A stretch of DNA of 41,761 nt from DASSUC01 sp035649895. GTDB taxonomy: Bacteria > Actinomycetota > Actinomycetes > Mycobacteriales > Micromonosporaceae. The notes beneath the pieces were generated by a model. That model did no database searches and was not told the origin of the DNA. It worked only from the letters and a program-made list of their open reading frames with translations. Of this stretch, positions 7,757 through 15,825 are shown piece by piece. The DNA is taken from contig DASRIS010000037.1 in NCBI GenBank assembly GCA_035649895.1, positions 1 to 41,761 on the forward strand, given 5' to 3'. The position numbers and the translations under genes are program-made. Positions within the stretch are counted from its first letter, which is position 1, and each line of letters begins with the position of its first letter.

Positions 7757-8374
7757 GCGCAGCACAGTGCCCCCGCCCCGGCGCGGCAAACCGGCTCATC
7801 GCGTCGGGTGAGGCTTTCGCCAGGTCTGGCGAGGGCTGCCCACCAGGAGATGCGACCAAGCCCCCCGCTGGAGCGGGGTGCCACCGCGGGTCAAGAGTTG
7901 GTTCCTTCATCTGTGACGGTTGCGCGTAGCCGACCGGCCGGAGGACCAGAGCGCTAGAGCGTCGGTTCAAGGAATGGCCCTGACAGACAGTTCGAACCCT
8001 ACGCACGTGAACAGAAACGGAGGTTGCCGAAGCCAGATCCATTCCCCATTACCGCATGGTGGGATTTCGGATATGTCCTCCGGCGCTATGGTCGCGTCAC
8101 GGCCAAGATCGCGACGCGGACGCCGTTTGTGTAGTCGTACTGCACATTTGCTGTCGTGATCGCGATCATGACGGGTCGTGCGGTCGCGGTCAAGACCTAC
8201 GACTGAATGGGGTGGCGCGGCGGGGTGAGGCGGGCGCGCGGCCGATGGTAGGGCCGGGATCGCTCGGGTACCGCGACCTGGTGGGCCGCCAGGGCGGGAC
8301 GGCGGGGCGGGGTCTTGCTTTGTTGGTCTCGCGCCTGTCGCGCTGGTAGAAGATATCGGTACCGGCCCGGTGCT
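7757..8374. other. 618-bp intergenic region without a recognisable gene
   Basis: None of the six frames gives a convincing protein here. The region contains a near-perfect 20-bp palindrome at 8153-8172 and scattered lower-GC patches. A GTTCGAACC-like string near 8000 was considered as a tRNA or attachment-site remnant, but no T-arm or cloverleaf can be paired. Confidence 0.5.
8153..8172. repeat. 20-bp near-perfect palindrome
   Basis: The centre TGATCGCGATCA (8157-8168) is a perfect palindrome. It extends to 20 bp with one mismatched pair. It may be an operator or replication-related site; nothing nearby identifies a binding protein. Confidence 0.5.
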
Positions 8375-8920
8375 TTAGTCGTCAACGAAGCGAATCCACC
8401 AGCTGAGGTCAGGGTCTGAACGAGGTGGTGTGAAGCTGGCGCGCCTTCGGACTCGTCGCAGCATCTCGCGGATGTCGCCATCGTCAAGAGAGACAGCTTC
8501 AGTGTGCGCACGTATGAGCGCAAGTGTCCGTCGCGGCTCGGGGAGTGACCGGGAGGCACACACTCTTCGTGCCTTCCGGTCGTCTGTAGCCATAGGTATG
8601 AGCCTTTTGCTGGAGACGGCTATCGTGGCTGCTTCGCCATCGTCCAAAAGCGAGGCAAGGGCAACGTATAGAGGGTACTCCGCTGGTTGGACGTGAAGCA
8701 GCTGCACGGCTTCTTGGTCAAGATGCTTGCTCAGGTCGACCGGGGTGATAACAAGGTCACCATCTATGACCTCCCTGAGGTGGCCCACCTCGGCAGCCGC
8801 CTGCTGGACGAGAAGAAAGGTGATGCCCAGGGACTGCGCTATCTCAGTCAGCTGGTTCGTTGCATAGAGGTTGATAGCAACGCACGCGTCTAGCAGCAGG
8901 AGGTTCGGGTGCACGGTCAC
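8375..8920 (-). CDS. PIN-like domain protein, probable toxin
   Basis: This is a 181-residue protein whose ATG overlaps the stop of the upstream XRE-ImmA gene by four bases. It has PIN-type acidic residues in the expected order: D11 in LLLLDACVAINLY, E44 in AAAEVGHL, D93/D94 and E96 in LLDDGEAATIAVSS, and D113/D114 in ATDDRKAR. PIN domains are metal-dependent RNases and common toxins of type II toxin-antitoxin systems. Pairing with a fused XRE plus ImmA/IrrE (COG2856) protein is a known toxin-antitoxin arrangement. The last 50 residues are basic and lack resemblance to known PIN toxins. The exact PIN subfamily was not identified. Confidence 0.75.
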   Translation of the reverse strand: MTVHPNLLLLDACVAINLYATNQLTEIAQSLGITFLLVQQAAAEVGHLREVIDGDLVITPVDLSKHLDQEAVQLLHVQPAEYPLYVALASLLDDGEAATIAVSSKRLIPMATDDRKARRVCASRSLPEPRRTLALIRAHTEAVSLDDGDIREMLRRVRRRASFTPPRSDPDLSWWIRFVDD

Positions 8921-10125
8921 TCCGGCGTCTCGGCCAGGTCGACAACCTGCACCGCGCCGTCGTTCGTTATGTCATGAGTTGCGGTAAGGTGCTCGTACGC
9001 TTGTCTGGCGCCGACCACATCGGTATGAAGATACCTGGCGAGCTGAGTCTCGGTGATCTCGCCATCCGCGTAGAGCTGGACAGCCAGAGTTCTATAGTGC
9101 AGCGGAAGGTTATCCATCGCGTCGGCGATCGACTCAGGCCCGAGCCGGCGGGCCGCGACCCGTGACTGGAAGCTGTTGTCTCGTAGCCTTTCCCAGGTGC
9201 CGGAACGAACCAGTCCCAGATCTTCCAGCCGCAGGGTAAGCGCCTGCACGGAGACCCGGTACGCGTGTGCCAGCTGCACCAGCATCGCCGCTGTCATCTT
9301 TCCGCCCTTTCCGCGCTTCAGCTCGTGAAAGCGACGGGCGAGCCCGCTCCGGGGCATGAGAAAGTTGGCGGCGAAGGCATCTGCGAAACGTTCGCCCTCG
9401 CCGTACCGACGGGAAGTGCTTATTGAGGTGATCTCGGCGCGTCCCCGGGACACCAAGAAGTGCGCGTGCTCGTGCGCCATCGTCCAGCGCTGCCGTTCGG
9501 TCGGGTGGTTCTTGTTGACCGCGACGCATCCGCCGAGGGGCTCGACGAAGACGAACAACCCAGCCACCCTGCCGGGCATGGCTATCATGAATACTCTTAG
9601 GCCAACCTCTATCTCAAGGATCTCCCTGAGGGCGGGGACGGGGCCGTCGCCGAGGTTGAGGCGGCTCCGCTCTTCAAGCGCTATGTCCTCACCTGCCCGC
9701 GCGGCGTCCAGGTGCTCTATGGAGTGCGCCGGGGTATCGCGTCCAGGGGGTCTTTCCTGTGCGCGGTGCAACAGGTCCAGATAGTCATCAGCCAGAGCCT
9801 CCAGCTGCGTAACAGGGCCGGCCAGGTCTCCGCTCCCGGGCATGTCGCCGAACGCCGTCCGGAACCGTGCGCTCACCGCAAGCGGTGGCGGGGTTGGCCG
9901 GAGAAGGTCACTGACCGACCGACCGTAGATCTGCGCCAGCTTGACAAGCTCAGCCGGTTGAGGTTCCCGCGTGCCTCGCTCAATGGCGATCAGCAGCGGT
10001 CGGCTCACGCCAAGCTCGACCGCCGCTTGGGCCTGAGTCAGTCCCACGGCCGCACGGGCTGCCCGAAGTCGTGCGGCCACCGGTGCCCTTGCGGCATCCT
10101 CCCAGCCATGCGCCTGGACTGACAT
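8917..10125 (-). CDS. XRE helix-turn-helix plus ImmA/IrrE metallopeptidase-domain protein
   Basis: I prefer the ATG at 10125 (402 residues). A GTG directly before it is too close to the GGAAGGAG ribosome-binding site. Residues 17-75 form an XRE domain (VGLTQAQAAVELGVSRPLLIAIERG). The ImmA/IrrE domain carries the zinc motif HEHAH (H218, E219, H222) in WTMAHEHAHFLVSRG and the downstream GERFADAFAANFLMP helix. Such proteins act as regulators or antitoxins and can cleave partner repressors. Position directly upstream of, and overlapping, a PIN-like gene supports an antitoxin or autoregulator role. The C-terminal 130 residues look like an extra helical region. Confidence 0.85.
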   Translation of the reverse strand: MSVQAHGWEDAARAPVAARLRAARAAVGLTQAQAAVELGVSRPLLIAIERGTREPQPAELVKLAQIYGRSVSDLLRPTPPPLAVSARFRTAFGDMPGSGDLAGPVTQLEALADDYLDLLHRAQERPPGRDTPAHSIEHLDAARAGEDIALEERSRLNLGDGPVPALREILEIEVGLRVFMIAMPGRVAGLFVFVEPLGGCVAVNKNHPTERQRWTMAHEHAHFLVSRGRAEITSISTSRRYGEGERFADAFAANFLMPRSGLARRFHELKRGKGGKMTAAMLVQLAHAYRVSVQALTLRLEDLGLVRSGTWERLRDNSFQSRVAARRLGPESIADAMDNLPLHYRTLAVQLYADGEITETQLARYLHTDVVGARQAYEHLTATHDITNDGAVQVVDLAETPE

Positions 10126-10439
10126 CACACTCCTTCCGCCCAGGGCCCTATGGACTCCAGAAGCGCGGGACCGGCGCAGGCTGCTCGGTTGCGGGTGTCC
10201 AGCGACGCCGCCATGACCTGACAGTGCCTTTTCAAGCTAACCCAGATGGGCCATAGATTACAAGATCGGAGTAAGAATGTCATATGCGATGGCGGTCTTC
10301 AGGACCACCATGCGCCCAACTGCCGCTGCGGGTCCTGGCCGGTGCCGGTGTTGACAGCCGGCTGAGCGCGTGGTGGGTCGAGCCCACTCGGGCTAGCAGG
10401 TCACTGCCTGGAGCCGACTTTGCCGGTACACTCGCGGAC

Positions 10440-10451
10440 TGTTCATGAACA
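10440..10451. promoter_or_regulatory. Perfect palindrome, candidate GntR operator
   Basis: TGTTCATGAACA is a perfect 12-bp palindrome ending 14 bp before the GTG start and just before the ribosome-binding site of the GntR gene. It is a likely autoregulatory operator. Confidence 0.5.
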
Positions 10452-10465
10452 GCCGGAGGCAGGCC

Positions 10466-11212
10466 GTGAGCGAGGAAACTCAGGCGTATCGGCGTATCGC
10501 CGCGGACCTGCGTGGCGCGATCGAGTCGGGCGAGCTGGCGGACGGGGCGAAGCTCCCGTCGCACACCGCGCTGATGGCCCGCTACGGCGTCTCCCGTACC
10601 ACCGTCGGTGCGGCCCTGGATGTTCTTCGCGGTGAAGGGCTCACCGAGCACCGCCATGGTGTTGGCGTGTTCGTCCGCCGGTTCGCCCGGATCGTGCGGC
10701 GGTCGCCGGAGCGGCTCAGCACCGCCGCCCGGACGTCGGGGCGGATGATCCAGGACCACGACACGGGGCAGCGGCGGCGGTCGGTGAGCGTCGAGGTGCG
10801 GCGGGAGCCGGCGCCGGAGGCGGTCGCGATGGCGCTGGGGATCGGTGCTGGCACCGACGTCGTGGTGCGGGCTCGTAGGTTCGAGGTCGACGGCCGCACC
10901 GTCCAGGTGGCCACGTCGTACCTGCCGGTCGAGCTCGCCGGCGGCACCCCGATCGAGGAGCTCGACGTGGGCGCCGGCGGGATCTATGCGCGGCTGGCCG
11001 ATATCGGAGCGGAGCCGGTCGAGTTCGAGGAGAGCGTGACGGCCCGCCGGCCAACCGTCGAAGAGGTACGGGAGCTGGGCCTGCCATCGGTGGGTGTGCA
11101 CGTGTTCGAGGTGGTACGACACGCGTACGCAGGTGATGGCCGGTGTGTTGAGGTCAACCGGATGGTGATGGACGCCTCCGTGTACGAGTTGCGGTACCAG
11201 TTCCCGGCTTAG
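10466..11212 (+). CDS. GntR-family regulator with UTRA domain
   Basis: I chose the GTG six bases after GGAGG, giving 248 residues that start MSEETQAYRRIAADLRGAIE. The N-terminal GntR winged helix covers residues 8-75, with LPSHTALMARYGVSRTTVGAALDVLRGEGL. A HutC/UTRA ligand-binding domain follows (about 95-245), ending in VEVNRMVMDASVYELRYQFP, the usual UTRA finish. Members bind sugars, histidine derivatives or other small molecules. No catabolic operon adjoins it, so the targets are not evident. A perfect palindrome lies just upstream. Confidence 0.9.
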   Translation: MSEETQAYRRIAADLRGAIESGELADGAKLPSHTALMARYGVSRTTVGAALDVLRGEGLTEHRHGVGVFVRRFARIVRRSPERLSTAARTSGRMIQDHDTGQRRRSVSVEVRREPAPEAVAMALGIGAGTDVVVRARRFEVDGRTVQVATSYLPVELAGGTPIEELDVGAGGIYARLADIGAEPVEFEESVTARRPTVEEVRELGLPSVGVHVFEVVRHAYAGDGRCVEVNRMVMDASVYELRYQFPA

Positions 11213-11414
11213 GCGGTTCGCCCAAGTTAACTCATCCGGCACACCTGGTTGACTGTGCCGGCACAGTGCAGTGACATGCACTCAGAGTTATTCCTCTATA
11301 CGCAGAGGGCTAGCCGACACTCGTCGCCTGTAGATGCAGCCGTACCGCGCGCCGGATGGCGCAGGTCGCCCACGTCCGCGAGCTAGGCGCCGAGCCGACG
11401 ACCCAGGAGGGGGC

Positions 11415-12908
11415 ATGTCCGTCGAACAGCTGTCCACCGTGCCGGGGCCGCAGCCCACGCCGGGCTTCTTCGGCCCGAGCTGGCCAGAGCCGGACCCGCC
11501 TGCACCGGCCGCGGTCTTCGGGGCCGTCGCCGCAGCCGGCGTCGGGGCCGCCGCGAGCGTGCCACTGGACCGTACCGGTGTGGGTTGGGCTCTCACCGGG
11601 CTCGTGATGGTGCTCGGGCTGCGCTGGGTGGCCGCGAGCAGACCGGCCGGGCCCAGCGGCCGGGCGGGCCGGACCGCGTGGGCGCTGGCCGCCGTCGCGC
11701 TGCTGGCCGTGGGCGCCATCCGGGACGCCGGCTGGCTGTTTGTCCTCTGTCTCCTGGCGTCCGTGGTGACCGGGGCGCTCGCCGTGGTCGGGCCGCGCAC
11801 GGTCCCGGGCATGGTGGGCAGCCTGCTGGTCCAGCCGGTCGCGGTCATCCGCGCACTGCCCTGGGCCAGGCGGGGGCTGGCCGCGCCGCGGACCCGGCGA
11901 GCCGGCTCAGCACGGCTGGGGGCGGCGCTGGGGGTGAGCCTGGCACTGCTCATCGTCTTCGGCTCGCTGTTCGCCGCCGCGGACGCAGCCTTCGCCGAGC
12001 TCACCGACGTCGTCACCCCGGCCGTGTCGACACTGTTCCGCTGGGCGTTCCTGTTCCTAGCGGTGGGCGCGGCGACGCTGGGCGCGGCGTACCTTCTGCT
12101 CGCCCCACCGAACCTTGATGACACGGCCGTGGGCGAGCGCCGGACCGTACACCGTCTGGAGTGGGCGGTCCCGATCGCCCTGCTCGACCTTTTGTTCGCC
12201 GCTTTCGTGGCGGTCCAGCTGGCTGTCCTCTTCGGAGGGCCGCGGTATGTGCTGCGGACGACGGGACTGACCTTCGCCGAGTACGCCCGCCGCGGCTTCT
12301 GGCAGCTGCTCATCGTCACCGTGCTGACATTGGCGGTCCTCGCGGCGGTCGGTCGCTGGGCGCCCCGCACCACGGTCACCGACCGGATATGGGTACGGGT
12401 CCTGCTCGGCACGCTCGCCACGCTGACCCTCGTCATCCTCGCGTCGGCGGTGTACCGGATGGTCGTCTACATGCAGGCGTACGGCTTCACGCAGCTGCGC
12501 GTGTTTGTGATCGCCGTGGAGCTGGCCCTGGGCGTGGTGTTCGTCCTCGTGCTGGCGGCGGGCGTACGGCTGCGTGGCGGTTGGCTGCCCCAGGCCGTGG
12601 TGGCCACCGGCGTCGCCATGCTGCTCGGGCTCGCGGTCCTGAACCCGGACCGGTTCGTGGCCGACCGCAACATCGACAGGTTCGAGCGCGGCGAGCGCCT
12701 CGACGTCCCGTACCTGCGGGAGCTGTCCGCTGACGCGGTCCCGGCGCTGTACCGGTTGCCCGAGGAGCTTCGGAACTGCGCACTGCGCGACGCGGAGACG
12801 CGGTTGGCCGAGCCGGAAGGCTGGCAGGCGTGGAACCTCGGCCGGACGGAGGCCCGCCGGGCGATCAGTGCCCACCCGCCGGTGGGATACTGCCAGGACA
12901 CCGGCTGA
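11415..12908 (+). CDS. DUF4153/DUF4173-type polytopic membrane protein
   Basis: I chose the ATG seven bases after a CAGGAGGGGGC ribosome-binding site (497 residues). After a Pro-rich cytoplasmic N-terminus of about 35 residues there are roughly ten hydrophobic helices. These include ALGVSLALLIVFGSLFAAAD and the family-typical FAELTDVVTPAVSTLFRW and TFAEYARRGFWQLL blocks. The C-terminal 100 residues are soluble and contain NPDRFVADRNIDRFERG and a conserved Cys-containing WQAWNLGRTEARR segment. The family is of unknown function and common in actinomycetes. The gene stands alone, 259 bp before a convergent operon end. Confidence 0.85.
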   Translation: MSVEQLSTVPGPQPTPGFFGPSWPEPDPPAPAAVFGAVAAAGVGAAASVPLDRTGVGWALTGLVMVLGLRWVAASRPAGPSGRAGRTAWALAAVALLAVGAIRDAGWLFVLCLLASVVTGALAVVGPRTVPGMVGSLLVQPVAVIRALPWARRGLAAPRTRRAGSARLGAALGVSLALLIVFGSLFAAADAAFAELTDVVTPAVSTLFRWAFLFLAVGAATLGAAYLLLAPPNLDDTAVGERRTVHRLEWAVPIALLDLLFAAFVAVQLAVLFGGPRYVLRTTGLTFAEYARRGFWQLLIVTVLTLAVLAAVGRWAPRTTVTDRIWVRVLLGTLATLTLVILASAVYRMVVYMQAYGFTQLRVFVIAVELALGVVFVLVLAAGVRLRGGWLPQAVVATGVAMLLGLAVLNPDRFVADRNIDRFERGERLDVPYLRELSADAVPALYRLPEELRNCALRDAETRLAEPEGWQAWNLGRTEARRAISAHPPVGYCQDTG

Positions 12909-13167
12909 GATCCGTGCCCGGCCGGGCGTCCCGGGCCTGTTGGTAGGACCCGTCGCCTGCGCAGGATCAAGGCACCCGCCAAGGCGTACGTTCCCCTGGA
13001 CGGGCTGGGGCACATGGCGCCCTTCCTCGCCCCCGACCGGATCCTGGACGAGCTCACCGCGTTGCTCCCCGCGCCGCCGTCCGGCGAGGTCGCCACAGTC
13101 GCCACGTCAGGGGGCATGGTGGCCGGCGACCTGTCCCGCTGGCACACGCCGGCCGTGGCCGGCTGCG

Positions 13168-14166
13168 TCACCCGTCCTCGGTCAGCAACGCGAGCACCGC
13201 CCGCTCCACGGCGGGCGGCGCGGGGTAGCCGTCCAGCTCCCGCCGCAGCGGCACGGTCACCCCCTCGTGGTAGTGGTCGACCACCCGCGGGTCCACATAG
13301 GACGCCTTGGTGACCGCGGGTGTGTTGCCCAGCTCCTCGGCCACCTCCCGCATGACCCGGGCCACCGTACGCCGCCGCCTGGTGACCGGCTCCGCAACGC
13401 CAGCCTGGGCCAGCAGCACCACGGCGAGCACGGTCGCGTGCCAGGTGCGGAAGTCCTTCGCCGTCATCTCGCACCCGCTCACCTCGCGCAGGTACCCGTT
13501 GACGTCGTCGCTGCGCACCTCCCGCCACCTCCGGCCGACCCGGTACGCGAACAGCCGGTCCGCGCCCCGCCGGCGCCGGCGCAGCTCGCGCAGCACCTCT
13601 CGGACCTCGGTGTCGGTGACCGTGCAGACCCGTTCGATGCCGCCCTTGGCCAGGTACTCGAAGACCACCCCGTCCCGGCCCACCCGCACGTGCTCCGGCC
13701 GCAGCGTGGCCAGGCCGTACGTGGCGTCCTCGCTGGTGGCGTACTCGTCCCCGCCGACCCGGAACAGGCCGGACTCCAGCAGCCGGACCGCGGTGGCGAG
13801 GACCCGTTCCCGGGACAGGCCCTCGCCGCGCAGGTGGGCGGAGACCCGGCGGCGCAGGCGGGGCAGCCGGCCGGCCACCTGCTGGACCCGGTCGAACTTC
13901 TGCGCCTCCCGCTTCGCCCGCCATACCGGGTGGTAGAGGTACTGCCGGCGCCCCGCCGCGTCCACCCCGGTCGCCTGGACGTGCCCGCGCGGGTCCGGGC
14001 AGATCCACACGTCCCGCCAGGCCGGCGGGATCACCAGAGCGCGCAGCCGGGCCAGCTCCCCGGGGTCGGTGACCGGCCGGCCGTCGGGGGCGAGGTAGCT
14101 GAACCCGCGGCCGCGCCGGCGTCGCCGGTACCCCGGCCCGGAGGGGTCACAGCGGCGCAGGCGCAT
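13168..14166 (-). CDS. DNA topoisomerase IB
   Basis: This is a 332-residue poxvirus/bacterial-type topoisomerase IB. The N-terminal domain contains IPPAWRDVWICPDPRGHVQATG and QYLYHPVWR. The catalytic domain has LRRRVSAHL and GNTPAVTKASYVDPRVV, placing the nucleophile at Tyr290, plus KDFRTWHAT with the conserved Arg and His. It relaxes supercoils through a 3'-phosphotyrosyl intermediate. Its ATG overlaps the end of the GT9 gene by 20 bp, so it appears to be the last gene of the heptose-glycan operon. No functional link to glycan synthesis is obvious. Confidence 0.93.
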   Translation of the reverse strand: MRLRRCDPSGPGYRRRRRGRGFSYLAPDGRPVTDPGELARLRALVIPPAWRDVWICPDPRGHVQATGVDAAGRRQYLYHPVWRAKREAQKFDRVQQVAGRLPRLRRRVSAHLRGEGLSRERVLATAVRLLESGLFRVGGDEYATSEDATYGLATLRPEHVRVGRDGVVFEYLAKGGIERVCTVTDTEVREVLRELRRRRRGADRLFAYRVGRRWREVRSDDVNGYLREVSGCEMTAKDFRTWHATVLAVVLLAQAGVAEPVTRRRRTVARVMREVAEELGNTPAVTKASYVDPRVVDHYHEGVTVPLRRELDGYPAPPAVERAVLALLTEDG

Positions 14167-15142
14167 GGCGCCTCCCCGGCGCCGCAGGCGAGGCGTTGAC
14201 GGCCGGGGTGTCGAAGGGTGAGGCGTCGAGCGCGGCCACCTCGGTGAGCACCTCGGCGACGGTCACCGCGTCCAGCGCCGGGTGCGGCGCATCCGGCGCG
14301 TCCGGTGTCGCGGCTCCGGCCACCTCGCCGTGCCAGATAACCCGATTCTGGCAGCGGCCCTCCGGCGGGCCCCACGCGGCCGGCGGCGCCGGGCCGAACA
14401 GGAGCACGGACGGTGTGCCGTACCCGGTGGCGAGGTGACCGACCCCGGTGTCGCCGCAGACCACCAGCCGGGCTCGGGCGACCAGGGCGGCCAGCCCGGC
14501 CAGGCCTAGCCGGCCGGCGAGCACGGCGGTGGCGGGCAGGCCCGCCCCGGCGGCGACGGACCGGGCGAGCGCTCGCTCCGCAGCCGAGCCGGTGACCACC
14601 ACCCGGTGCCCGGCCGCGGCCAGCTCCCGGGCGACCGCGCCGAACCGGTCCACCGGCCACCGCCGCGACGCCGCCTTGGCCCCGGGGTGGACGATGGTCA
14701 CGCCGTCCGGCACGCCAGCGCCGGGAGGCGGCATGAGCCGCAGGTCGGCCGGGTCGGTCGGGATGCCGTACCACGAAAGCAGGCGGCACCAGCGGTGCAC
14801 CTCGTGCTCCGGCTCGCTCCAGTGTGGACCATTCGGGAAGCCCGGGCAGAGGTACCCGAGCAGCCGCCGGGGACGGGCGGCGGCCAGCAGCTGGTGCGAC
14901 TGCGGCCCGCAGCCGTGCAGGTTCACGCCGAGGCGCGGCGATGGAAAGCTCCACTGTGGAGGTTCTAGCTCGTCCTGGGGCAGCAGCCGGTCCACCGCCC
15001 CGGTGAGCGCGGCGAGCGGGCCGAGCCAGGCCGGGGCGGCGAGGACCATCTCGTCGTCCGGGTAGGCCGCGCGCAGCCCGCGCAGCGCCGGCACGGCCAC
15101 GCACAGGTCGCCGATGCCGAGGGCGCGTAGCACCAGGATCAT
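14147..15142 (-). CDS. Glycosyltransferase family 9 (heptosyltransferase-like)
   Basis: I chose the ATG that overlaps the SDR stop by four bases, giving 331 residues starting MILVLRALGIGDLCVAVPAL. GT9 hallmarks are present: the N-terminal RALGIGD loop, VTIVHPGAKAASRRWPVDRF in the middle and the donor-binding GDTGVGHLATGYGTPSVLLFGP. GT9 enzymes such as WaaC/WaaF transfer heptose from ADP-heptose. With GmhA and HldE in the same operon, an ADP-heptose donor is the natural inference. The C-terminal 45 residues are Ala/Pro-rich and probably non-catalytic. Confidence 0.9.
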   Translation of the reverse strand: MILVLRALGIGDLCVAVPALRGLRAAYPDDEMVLAAPAWLGPLAALTGAVDRLLPQDELEPPQWSFPSPRLGVNLHGCGPQSHQLLAAARPRRLLGYLCPGFPNGPHWSEPEHEVHRWCRLLSWYGIPTDPADLRLMPPPGAGVPDGVTIVHPGAKAASRRWPVDRFGAVARELAAAGHRVVVTGSAAERALARSVAAGAGLPATAVLAGRLGLAGLAALVARARLVVCGDTGVGHLATGYGTPSVLLFGPAPPAAWGPPEGRCQNRVIWHGEVAGAATPDAPDAPHPALDAVTVAEVLTEVAALDASPFDTPAVNASPAAPGRRHAPAPL

Positions 15143-15825
15143 GGGTACGACGGCTCCACCGCCGGGCACACGACGAGCTCGCGTACGGCGCAGCCGGGCG
15201 GCTGGGAGAGCGCGAACACCACCGCCGTGGCGACGTCGGCCGGGTCGTTGAGCACCGCGTCGGGGCCGGGCCGGTAGCGCTCGTCCCGGTCGTCGAAGAA
15301 CCGGGTACGCATGCCGCCGGGCACCAGCAGCGTGACGCCGACCGTACCGGCCAGCTCGACGGCGAGCGCCCGGGTGAAGCCCACCACGCCGAACTTTGCC
15401 GCGCAGTACGCCGTGGCGTCGCTGACCGCGCGCAGCCCGAGGGTGGACGCCACGGTGACCACGTGACCGGCGGAGCGCTCCAGGTAGGGCAGCGCAGCCC
15501 GGACCACCGCAGCAGTGCCGAGCAGGTCGACCGCTACCACGTGCTCCCATACGTGCCCCGGCACGTCGGCGAGGCGTCCGGGCACGTCGATGCCTGCCGC
15601 GGTCACCACCCCGTCGAGCCCGCCGCATTCCTCGGCGAGCTGCCGGGTGGCCTCCTCCGCGGCCCGCGTGTCCGCCAGGTCGCAGTGCAGGTACGGCACG
15701 TCGACCCGGGGCGGCTGGCGGTCCAGCACGCAGGGCCGCCCGCCGGCCTTCGCCACCGCGGTCACCACGGCCGCGCCGAGCCCGCTCGACCCGCCCGTCA
15801 CCAGCACGGTTCCTGGAGCCGTCAT
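15139..15825 (-). CDS. Short-chain dehydrogenase/reductase
   Basis: This is a 228-residue classical SDR starting MTAPGTVLVTGGSSGLGAAV. It has TGGSSGLG for cofactor binding, DGVVTAAGID replacing NNAG, the Ser in VTVASTLGLRAVSD and YCAAK with the catalytic Tyr and Lys. It overlaps HldE upstream and GT9 downstream by four bases each, so it belongs to the heptose operon. It is too short and of the wrong class to be the usual HldD epimerase (an extended SDR). It may oxidise, reduce or epimerise the heptose or a sugar intermediate; that role is inference. Confidence 0.85.
   Translation of the reverse strand: MTAPGTVLVTGGSSGLGAAVVTAVAKAGGRPCVLDRQPPRVDVPYLHCDLADTRAAEEATRQLAEECGGLDGVVTAAGIDVPGRLADVPGHVWEHVVAVDLLGTAAVVRAALPYLERSAGHVVTVASTLGLRAVSDATAYCAAKFGVVGFTRALAVELAGTVGVTLLVPGGMRTRFFDDRDERYRPGPDAVLNDPADVATAVVFALSQPPGCAVRELVVCPAVEPSYP

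Noticed and set aside
7950..8015. tRNA gene or phage attachment-site remnant (GTTCGAACCC string)
   Set aside because: The bases flanking the T-loop-like string do not pair, and no acceptor, D or anticodon stem can be built on either strand.
12909..13167. Plus-strand frame at 13014 with GLGHMAPFLAPDRILDELTA, like the end of an alpha/beta hydrolase
   Set aside because: Only about 35 residues look protein-like, with no start, no nucleophile region and an end that overlaps the topoisomerase gene. It could be a relic but is too short to support.
15139..15825. SDR in the heptose operon as the HldD ADP-heptose epimerase
   Set aside because: HldD is an extended SDR of about 310-330 residues. This 228-residue protein has the classical short form, so the specific name is not supported.
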